Shown: positions 1 through 4,857 of the stretch, piece by piece
Position numbering within the stretch: position 1 is the stretch's first letter
Layout of the letters: each line of letters begins with the position of its first letter
NCBI GenBank assembly: GCA_903871865.1
Contig: CAIQIL010000117.1
Span: 1 to 6,347, forward strand
Source: an uncultured Burkholderiales bacterium
GTDB taxonomy: Bacteria; Pseudomonadota; Gammaproteobacteria; Burkholderiales; Burkholderiaceae_C
Direction of reading: 5' to 3'
DNA length: 6,347 nt
Program-made: the position numbers and the translations under genes
The notes under the pieces: generated by a model
Told to the model about the DNA's origin: nothing
The model's database searches: none
Seen by the model: only the letters and a program-made list of their open reading frames with translations

Positions 1-2142
1 CTGTGGGCCGCGGCAGGCTTCGTGCTGTTCTGCTTCGGCCTGCTGGTGTTCCGCCTGACGGTGCTGCAGATCCAGCGCCACGAGGACCTGGCCGCGCGCG
101 CCGAAAACAACCGCACGGCCGTGGTGCCCATCGTGCCCAACCGCGGTCTCATCGTCGACCGCAACGGCGTGGTGCTGGCCAACAACTACTCGGCCTACAC
201 GCTCGAAATCACGCCCTCCAAGGTGGACGACGTCGAGGCCACCATCGACGAACTGGCCCGCATCGTGGACATCCAGGTGCGCGACCGCCGCCGCTTCAAG
301 CGCCTGCGCGAAGAGTCCAAGAGCTTCGAGTCCATCCCCATCCGCACGCGCCTGACCGACAAGGAAGTGGCCCGTTTCACCGCCCAGCGCTACCGCTTCC
401 CGGGGGTGGACATCCAGGCGCGCCTGTTCCGCCACTACCCCTATGGCGAGCTGGCCAGCCACGTGCTGGGCTACATCGGGCGCATCAACCAGAAAGAAGC
501 CGAGGCCATGGAAGACTGGCCCGACGAGGACCAGGCCAACTACCGCGGCACCGAGTACATCGGCAAGCTGGGCATCGAGCAGAGCTACGAGCGCGAACTG
601 CACGGCATCACCGGCTTCGAGCAGGTCGAGACCAGCGCGGGCGGGCGCGCGGTGCGGCGGCTGCGCTCCAACCCGGCCACGCCGGGCAACACGGTGCACC
701 TGTCCATCGACATCAAGCTGCAGGCCCTGATCGAGCGCCTGTTCGGCGACCGCCGCGGCGCGCTGGTGGCCATCGACCCGCGCAATGGCGAGGTGCTGGC
801 CTTCGTCTCCAAGCCGACCTTCGACCCCAACCTGTTCGTGGACGGCATCGACGTCGACAACTGGAAGGAGCTCAACGAGTCGGCCGACAAACCCCTGCTG
901 AACCGGGCCTTGCGCGGCACCTACCCGCCGGGCTCGACCTACAAGCCCTTCATGGCCTTGGCGGCGCTCAACACCGGCAAACGCAACCCCAACACCATCA
1001 TCATGGACAGCGGCGTGTTCATGTTCGGCGGCCACAAATTCCGCAGTCCGGAGAACGAACGCGGCGGGGCCATGAACATGCGCCGGGCCATCGTCGAGTC
1101 GTCCAACGTCTACTTCTATTCGCTGGCCAACGAGCTGGGCGTGGACACCATCCACGACCAGATGGAGCCATTGGGTTTCGGGCGGCTGACGGGCATCGAC
1201 CTCAAGGGTGAAGTCACGGGCATCCTGCCCTCCACCGAGTGGAAGCGCCGTGCCTACAAGCGCCCGGAGATGAAGCGCTGGTACGCGGGCGAGACCATCT
1301 CGCTGGGCATCGGCCAGGGCTACAACACCTTCACCATGCTGCAGATGGCCACCGCGATGGCGACCCTGGCCAGCGATGGCCAGCGCTACCAACCGCGCGT
1401 GGTGCGCGAGATCGAGAACGTCGTGACACGCGAGCGCCAGCTGACGACCAACGAGGCCCTGGCGCCGGTGGTGTACAAGCCCGAGCACACCGCCTTCGTC
1501 CGCGAGGCCATGTATGGCGTGACGCAGGAAGGCACGGGCACGCGCGTGTTCGCGGGCGCGGCCTACCAAAGCGGCGGCAAGACGGGCACGGCCCAGGCCG
1601 TGGGCCTGCGGCAGAACGAGAAGTACGTGGCGTCCAAGGTGGACGAGTACCGGCGCGACCATTCGCTCTACGAAGCCTTCGCGCCCACGGACAAGCCGCG
1701 CGTGGCCCTGGCCGTCATCGTCGAGAACGCTGGTTTTGGTTCGATGTCCGCCGCGCCCATCGCCCGCCGGGTGCTGGACTACCTGTTGACCGACACCTAC
1801 CCCAGCGAGGAAGACATCGCGTTGGTGCAGGTGGGCAAGGGCGTTGCACCGGTGGGCACGCCGCGCAAGGCCTCGGCCATGCCGCTGCCGCGTGGGTTGG
1901 ACGCGTTCGGTGCCGATGTGCCCGGGGTGCCGGATGCGGCCAGCGCGGCGAGTGCAGCCAGTGCAGCCGCGGCCGCCTCGGCGGCAGTGTCTTCCGCGTC
2001 GTCCTCGGCCGCCTCGGCGTCTGCCCCTGCCCCTGCGGTGGCAACATCACGCGCGCCACAGCCATCGCCCGCCCCGTCCCGCCCCACTCCGCCCGCTGCG
2101 GCCTTGCCGCTCGCGCCCTCCGCCTCCCGGGAGCAGCCATGA
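1..2142 (+). CDS. mrdA: Penicillin-binding protein 2, peptidoglycan D,D-transpeptidase (5'-truncated by window edge)
   Basis: Class B penicillin-binding protein that cross-links peptidoglycan on the periplasmic face during rod elongation, as partner of the glycosyltransferase RodA. The reading frame is open from base 1, so the true start lies outside; the GTG at 22 falls inside the membrane anchor and is not the start. Counting from base 1, residues 1-20 are a hydrophobic anchor, followed by the PBP dimerisation region (PNRGLIVDRNG, about residues 46-56). The transpeptidase domain shows all three active-site motifs: STYK at 312-315 (nucleophile S312), SSN at 367-369 and KTGT at 527-530. The enzyme is therefore probably active. 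At 713 visible residues it exceeds E. coli PBP2 (633), largely because of a low-complexity C-terminal tail from about residue 646. Its stop overlaps the rodA start (ATGA). Identification is very secure; only the N-terminus is missing. Confidence 0.97.
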   Translation: MWAAAGFVLFCFGLLVFRLTVLQIQRHEDLAARAENNRTAVVPIVPNRGLIVDRNGVVLANNYSAYTLEITPSKVDDVEATIDELARIVDIQVRDRRRFKRLREESKSFESIPIRTRLTDKEVARFTAQRYRFPGVDIQARLFRHYPYGELASHVLGYIGRINQKEAEAMEDWPDEDQANYRGTEYIGKLGIEQSYERELHGITGFEQVETSAGGRAVRRLRSNPATPGNTVHLSIDIKLQALIERLFGDRRGALVAIDPRNGEVLAFVSKPTFDPNLFVDGIDVDNWKELNESADKPLLNRALRGTYPPGSTYKPFMALAALNTGKRNPNTIIMDSGVFMFGGHKFRSPENERGGAMNMRRAIVESSNVYFYSLANELGVDTIHDQMEPLGFGRLTGIDLKGEVTGILPSTEWKRRAYKRPEMKRWYAGETISLGIGQGYNTFTMLQMATAMATLASDGQRYQPRVVREIENVVTRERQLTTNEALAPVVYKPEHTAFVREAMYGVTQEGTGTRVFAGAAYQSGGKTGTAQAVGLRQNEKYVASKVDEYRRDHSLYEAFAPTDKPRVALAVIVENAGFGSMSAAPIARRVLDYLLTDTYPSEEDIALVQVGKGVAPVGTPRKASAMPLPRGLDAFGADVPGVPDAASAASAASAAAAASAAVSSASSSAASASAPAPAVATSRAPQPSPAPSRPTPPAAALPLAPSASREQP
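1936..2139 (+). other. Ala/Ser/Pro-rich low-complexity C-terminal tail of PBP2
   Basis: This stretch encodes residues 646-713 of PBP2. The first half is almost only alanine and serine, built from short imperfect gcc/agc/gcg codon repeats; the second half is proline-rich (APAPAV, PQPSPAPSRPTPP). It follows the folded transpeptidase domain and should lie in the periplasm, so a flexible tether or linker is plausible. No catalytic or binding motif is visible. The third-position GC signal continues through it, which argues for real coding sequence rather than a late frameshift. Confidence 0.85.
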
Positions 2143-3293
2143 ACGTCGCCTTCGACAAGCCCTCTCCCTGGCAGCGCATCAAGCCCGTCTTCCAGGGCTT
2201 CGACCTGCCGCTGGTCTTCATCGTGGCCTGTCTGTGCGTGCTGGGCCTGGTCAACATGTACTCGGTCGGCTTCGACAATGGCACGCGCTTCCTGGACCAG
2301 GGGCGCAACATGCTGCTGGCCGCGGGCGTGCTCTTCCTCGTGGCCCAGGTGCCGCCGCAGCGCCTGATGGCCCTGGCCGTGCCGCTTTACACCGCGGGGG
2401 TGCTGCTGCTGATCGCCACCGCCTTGTTCGGGCTGACGAAAAAGGGCGCCACCCGCTGGCTCAACCTGGGCGTGGTCATCCAGCCCTCGGAGATCCTGAA
2501 AATCGCCATGCCACTGACGCTGGCCTGGTGGTTCCAGCGCCGCGAAGGGCAGTTGCGCCCGCTGGATTTCGCCGTGGCCGGTGGCCTGCTCGTGGTGCCG
2601 GTGGCCTTGGTGCTCAAGCAGCCTGACCTGGGCACGTCCCTGCTGGTGTTGTCGTCTGGGCTGTACGTCATTTTCTTCGCCGGCCTGAGTTGGCGCCTCA
2701 TCCTGCCGGTGCTGCTGGCCGGGGCCATCGGCATCACGCTGATCGTCAGTTACCAGGGTGACCTGTGCCAGCCGGGGGTGAAGTGGGTAGGCCTGCACGA
2801 CTACCAGAAGAACCGCGTGTGCACGCTGCTCGACCCGACCACCGACCCGCTGGGCAAGGGCTTCCACATCATCCAGGGCATGATCGCCATCGGCTCGGGC
2901 GGCGTCACGGGCAAGGGCTTCATGCAGGGCACGCAGACGCACCTGGAGTTCATCCCCGAGCGCACCACCGACTTCGTCTTCGCGGCCTATGCCGAGGAGC
3001 ACGGCCTGGTGGGCTGCCTGGTGCTGGCCGCAGGCTTCCTGGCGCTGATCTTCCGCGGGTTGTACATCGCGGCGCAAGCACCGACGCTCTTTTCGCGCCT
3101 GCTGGCGGGCAGCCTGTCGCTGAGTTTTTTCACCTACGCCTTCGTCAACATGGGCATGGTCAGCGGCATCCTGCCGGTGGTGGGGGTGCCGCTGCCCTTC
3201 ATCAGCTATGGCGGCACGGCCATGGTCACGCTCGGCCTGGCGCTGGGCATGCTGATGTCGATCGCCAAGAGCCGCGGCCTGATGCAACGGTGA
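2139..3293 (+). CDS. rodA: RodA, SEDS-family peptidoglycan glycosyltransferase
   Basis: Polytopic inner-membrane enzyme that polymerises lipid II into glycan strands for rod elongation, working with PBP2. The 384 residues (E. coli RodA has 370) form about ten hydrophobic segments. SEDS signatures in order are RWLNLG..IQPSEILK, KQPDLGTSLL, HDYQKNRV, FIPERTTDFVFA and the C-terminal GVPLPFISYGG. D278 in ERTTDF matches the aspartate known to be essential in RodA (E. coli D262). The start at 2139 is preceded by GGGAG at 2129-2133 with a 5-nt gap and overlaps the mrdA stop by four bases, so translation is probably coupled. Two cysteines, C210 and C228, sit in the predicted large periplasmic loop. 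The stop codon lies in the second unit of an 11-bp tandem repeat. Identification is secure. Confidence 0.97.
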   Translation: MNVAFDKPSPWQRIKPVFQGFDLPLVFIVACLCVLGLVNMYSVGFDNGTRFLDQGRNMLLAAGVLFLVAQVPPQRLMALAVPLYTAGVLLLIATALFGLTKKGATRWLNLGVVIQPSEILKIAMPLTLAWWFQRREGQLRPLDFAVAGGLLVVPVALVLKQPDLGTSLLVLSSGLYVIFFAGLSWRLILPVLLAGAIGITLIVSYQGDLCQPGVKWVGLHDYQKNRVCTLLDPTTDPLGKGFHIIQGMIAIGSGGVTGKGFMQGTQTHLEFIPERTTDFVFAAYAEEHGLVGCLVLAAGFLALIFRGLYIAAQAPTLFSRLLAGSLSLSFFTYAFVNMGMVSGILPVVGVPLPFISYGGTAMVTLGLALGMLMSIAKSRGLMQR

Positions 3294-3334
3294 TGCAACG
3301 GTGATGCAACGCTGACGCAATGGTGATGCAAAGC
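3280..3334 (+). repeat. Five tandem copies of an 11-bp unit (TGATGCAACGG) across the rodA stop
   Basis: Units begin at 3280, 3291, 3302, 3313 and 3324. Units 1 and 2 are identical (TGATGCAACGG), unit 3 ends in C instead of G, unit 4 is TGACGCAATGG and unit 5 is TGATGCAAAGC. The second unit supplies the rodA stop codon TGA (3291-3293). Decay of the units downstream looks like old slippage expansion. The 11-bp period is close to one DNA helical turn, so protein binding on one face is possible, but no known operator was recognised. Confidence 0.9.
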
Positions 3335-3339
3335 AAGCG

Positions 3340-3352
3340 CCGCGTCACGCGG
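3340..3352. promoter_or_regulatory. 13-bp perfect palindrome upstream of coq7
   Basis: CCGCGT and ACGCGG flank a central C, giving perfect dyad symmetry. It lies 20 bp upstream of the coq7 start and just upstream of the candidate -10 box, where a repressor or activator could bind. Short GC palindromes arise easily by chance in DNA this GC-rich, so a regulatory role is only suggested. Confidence 0.2.
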
Positions 3353-3358
3353 TGGCGC

Positions 3359-3364
3359 TAACAT
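3359..3364 (+). promoter_or_regulatory. Candidate -10 box TAACAT for a leaderless coq7 transcript
   Basis: TAACAT matches the sigma-70 -10 consensus at four of six positions, and ends 7 nt before the ATG at 3372. Transcription from it would begin at or within a base of that ATG. This agrees with the absence of a Shine-Dalgarno sequence there. No good -35 hexamer is visible 16-18 bp upstream, so the call is tentative. Confidence 0.35.
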
Positions 3365-3371
3365 CGCGCCC

Positions 3372-4082
3372 ATGGACACCGTCGCCCACACCGCCCACGC
3401 TGGCGCTTCTGCCGCATCGCCCGCAGCCATCCACCACGATGGCATGGACCGTTTGATCCTGTCGCTGGACACCGCCCTGCGCACGGCTTTCGGCGAACAC
3501 GTGGCCGCGCGCCCCTGCCCGAAGCCGGCGCTCGCTGGCGAGGCCCTGGACGTGGCGGATGCCGCGCTCAGTCCCGAAGACAAGCGCCTGTCGGCCGCGC
3601 TGATGCGGGTCAACCACGTGGGCGAGGTCTGCGCGCAGGCGCTGTACGCCTCCCAGGCCTGGGGCACGCGTGACCCGCTGCTGAAAGCGCAGTTCGAGGC
3701 CGCGGCCCGCGAAGAGGTCGATCACCTCGCCTGGACGGAGCAGCGCCTGAAAGAGCTCGGCGGGCGCACCAGCCTGCTCAACCCGCTGTGGTACGCGGGC
3801 TCCTTCGCCATCGGCCTGATCGCCGCGCGCGCGGGCGACCGCCACAGCCTGGGCTTCGTGGTCGAAACCGAACGCCAGGTCGAGGCCCACCTCAACGAGC
3901 ACATGGACCGCCTGCCCGCCGCCGACCAGGCCTCGCGGGCCATCGTGGCGCAGATGCGCGATGACGAAGTCGCCCACGCCGATGCCGCCGAGAAAGCCGG
4001 TGGCGTGCCCCTGCCGGCCCCGGTGCGCGGGCTGATGAAGCTGGTCGCCAAGGCCATGACGGTCACCGCCCACCGCATTTGA
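3372..4082 (+). CDS. coq7: COQ7-family 3-demethoxyubiquinol (DMQ) 3-hydroxylase
   Basis: Di-iron monooxygenase of ubiquinone biosynthesis that hydroxylates 2-polyprenyl-3-methyl-6-methoxy-1,4-benzoquinol; expected to be membrane-associated. The carboxylate/histidine ligand pattern is present: E85 in NHVGE, E115 and H118 in EEVDH, a glutamate in ETERQVEAH (165-171), and E199 and H202 in DDEVAH. A hydrophobic stretch at about 136-152 fits membrane docking. From 3372 the protein is 236 residues. An in-frame ATG at 3444 (M25, [13 protein letters not shown]) would give 212 residues, closer to the usual family length, and residues 1-24 are Ala/His-rich and look unconserved. Neither start has a Shine-Dalgarno site. 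I keep 3372 because a -10-like box sits at leaderless distance from it, but 3444 is a real alternative. It lies 78 nt downstream of rodA, so it may also be read from that operon. Confidence 0.95.
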   Translation: MDTVAHTAHAGASAASPAAIHHDGMDRLILSLDTALRTAFGEHVAARPCPKPALAGEALDVADAALSPEDKRLSAALMRVNHVGEVCAQALYASQAWGTRDPLLKAQFEAAAREEVDHLAWTEQRLKELGGRTSLLNPLWYAGSFAIGLIAARAGDRHSLGFVVETERQVEAHLNEHMDRLPAADQASRAIVAQMRDDEVAHADAAEKAGGVPLPAPVRGLMKLVAKAMTVTAHRI

Positions 4083-4091
4083 GCCGGCTCA
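4080..4091. other. 12-bp perfect palindrome containing the coq7 stop
   Basis: TGAGCC/GGCTCA is perfectly symmetrical and includes the coq7 stop codon TGA. It begins the 25-bp gap between the convergent coq7 and osmC-like genes. The octamer CTCAGGCC occurs at 4088-4095 and again at 4107-4114. No U-tract follows on either strand, so it is not an intrinsic terminator; a chance palindrome is quite possible. Confidence 0.3.
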
Positions 4092-4107
4092 GGCCCCGGT
4101 CCCAGAC

Positions 4108-4530
4108 TCAGGCCGCAACGATCTCGAAGCTGGTCGTGATCTCGGCGGTCTTGCCGATCATGATGCTGGCCGAGCAGTACTTTTCGTGCGACATCTGGAT
4201 GGCCCGCGCCACGGCGGTGTCTGTGAGGTTCACGCCCGTCACGACGAAGTGCATGTTGATGTTCGTGAAAACCTTTGGGTCCACCTCGGCGCGGTCGGCG
4301 GTCAGCTTGACCTGACAGCCGCGCACGTCGTGGCGGCCGCGCTTGAGGATGAGCACCACGTCATAGGCGGTGCAGCCGCCGGTGCCGGCCAGCACGGTTT
4401 CCATGGGCCGGGGCGCCAGGTTGCGGCCGCCGCCGTCCGGGGCGCCATCCATGTTGATGATGTGGCCGCTGCCGGTTTCGGCCATGAAGGCCATGCCGGA
4501 GGCCGGCTGCCAGTGGATGGTGCATTCCAT
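4108..4530 (-). CDS. OsmC-family protein, YhfA-like
   Basis: A 140-residue protein of the OsmC/Ohr fold, whose studied members reduce organic hydroperoxides with a reactive cysteine pair; the YhfA-like branch to which this appears to belong has no settled substrate. Family features are RPMETVLAGTGGC (about 41-53) with C53 before a long helix (AYDVVLILKRGR), and SHEKYCSASIMIG (114-126) with C119 near the C-terminus. The 66-residue spacing of the two cysteines matches that of Ohr and OsmC. C71 is an extra cysteine. The start at 4530 gives MECTIHWQ, the usual N-terminal strand, and has an AGGA site 9 nt upstream; the frame stays open to an ATG at 4575, but that adds only unconserved residues. 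It is probably cytoplasmic, as no signal peptide is seen. It converges on coq7 with a 25-bp gap. Confidence 0.92.
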   Translation of the reverse strand: MECTIHWQPASGMAFMAETGSGHIINMDGAPDGGGRNLAPRPMETVLAGTGGCTAYDVVLILKRGRHDVRGCQVKLTADRAEVDPKVFTNINMHFVVTGVNLTDTAVARAIQMSHEKYCSASIMIGKTAEITTSFEIVAA

Positions 4531-4539
4531 GATGCGAAG

Positions 4540-4543
4540 TCCT
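4540..4543 (-). promoter_or_regulatory. Shine-Dalgarno site that decides the OsmC-like start
   Basis: On the minus strand this reads AGGA and is separated from the ATG at 4530 by 9 nt. It supports that start over the upstream in-frame ATG at 4575. Confidence 0.7.
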
Positions 4544-4560
4544 GCGCAAGAAAAAGAAGC

Positions 4561-4585
4561 GACCCAGGGTGTCACCCAAAGGGTC
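4561..4585. promoter_or_regulatory. Nested inverted repeat upstream of the OsmC-like gene
   Basis: An inner 11-bp perfect palindrome, GGGTG-T-CACCC (4567-4577), is enclosed by GACCC (4561-4565) and GGGTC (4581-4585). It sits 31-55 bp upstream of the OsmC-like start. It could be an operator, or an RNA hairpin in the 5' leader if transcription starts further upstream, for example from the weak -10-like CACAAT (minus strand, 4604-4599). It does not resemble the OhrR or OxyR consensus sites I know, so the regulator is unknown. Confidence 0.4.
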
Positions 4586-4664
4586 GGTCAGAGCCCGGAT
4601 TGTGCCGTGGTCGCCGACTCGGTGTTGGCCTGTGGGCCGGGTAGAAAAATTTTCGCGGCCGGCC

Positions 4665-4692
4665 GGAACTTTTTGAAACCAGCTGTGTCCCA
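4665..4692 (+). promoter_or_regulatory. Sigma-E (RpoE/ECF)-like promoter
   Basis: GGAACTT at 4665-4671 is an exact match to the RpoE -35 consensus. GTCCCA at 4687-4692 matches the RpoE -10 pattern (GTC..A), with 16 bp between the end of GAACTT and TCCCA, as in the E. coli rpoH P3 promoter. An A/T patch with an 11-bp palindrome, GAAAA-A-TTTTC (4644-4654), stands out in GC-rich surroundings about 45-55 bp upstream of the expected start, where UP-like elements act. A start near 4698-4700 is predicted. No protein gene follows on this strand before the terminator at 4755. Confidence 0.6.
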
Positions 4693-4698
4693 CACCTG

Positions 4699-4785
4699 CT
4701 TGTTCCGTTTGTCATCTCCACTCCTGGTCAGCACCCGCTGGCGGAAGGATTCCCAGCCCGAGGCACCGCGCTCGGGCTTTTTTTT
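4699..4785 (+). ncRNA. Putative sigma-E-dependent small RNA, about 87 nt
   Basis: The transcript is inferred from a sigma-E-like promoter upstream and an intrinsic terminator at its end; the 5' end is uncertain by a few bases. The first part (about 4699-4725) is U/C-rich and likely single-stranded, with CATCTCCACTCC, which is complementary to a ribosome-binding-site-plus-start pattern such as GGAGATG. Next comes a hairpin: TCC (4722-4724) with GGA (4743-4745), and GTCAGC (4727-4732) with GCTGGC (4737-4742) around the loop ACCC. The terminator hairpin with eight U residues follows, a usual Hfq-binding end. The frame contains no ATG or GTG start with a ribosome site, so a peptide is unlikely. 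Size and layout resemble the sigma-E sRNAs RybB and MicA, but no sequence homology is claimed. It is divergent from the OsmC-like gene and convergent with rep. Confidence 0.5.
4755..4785 (+). terminator. Intrinsic terminator, plus strand
   Basis: AGCCCGAG (4755-4762) pairs perfectly with CTCGGGCT (4771-4778) across an 8-nt loop, and eight T residues run from 4778 to 4785. It works only for rightward transcription. The nearest + strand protein gene, coq7, ends about 670 bp upstream with an opposing gene between, so the terminator is best explained by the small RNA proposed here. Confidence 0.9.
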
Positions 4786-4815
4786 GCCTGCGGCAGATCC
4801 GCAGTGGGGTGTGAC

Positions 4816-4839
4816 AAAAAGTGAGTTTGCGCTCACTTT
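4816..4839 (-). terminator. Intrinsic terminator of the rep transcript
   Basis: On the minus strand AAAGTGAG (4839-4832) pairs with CTCACTTT (4825-4818) around the loop CGCAAA, and the T run 4820-4816 follows. It begins 18 bp after the rep stop. The stem is less GC-rich than the plus-strand terminator nearby, but has the standard layout. Confidence 0.8.
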
Positions 4840-4857
4840 CGTTGAGCGGCAGGGAAA

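Noticed and set aside
3..1211. A 402-codon + strand frame overlapping mrdA
   Set aside because: Composition is Arg/Gly/Pro/His-heavy without motifs; the overlapping frame encodes PBP2 with all active-site motifs.
1797..3320. A 507-codon open frame on the minus strand opposite the mrdA tail and rodA
   Set aside because: Its product is rich in His, Gln, Arg and Ala with no domain, and it lies opposite clearly coding rodA. Long antisense frames are expected in DNA with high third-position GC.
4531..4575. Longer N-terminus for the OsmC-like protein from the ATG at 4575
   Set aside because: The extra 15 residues are not family-like, and a good Shine-Dalgarno site is placed for the ATG at 4530.
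4656..4667. GGCCGGCC palindrome as an operator
   Set aside because: An 8-bp G/C-only palindrome is common by chance in this composition and nothing else supports it.
4673..4701. A sigma-70 promoter using TTGAAA (4673-4678) as -35
   Set aside because: At 15-18 bp spacing the -10 candidates are poor (CTGCTT at best), whereas the overlapping sigma-E-type elements fit in both sequence and spacing.
4722..4760. Possible SRP 4.5S RNA, because GGTCAG and CGGAAGGA resemble its conserved loop
   Set aside because: The order and spacing of the 4.5S elements and the closing helix are missing; only short fragments match.
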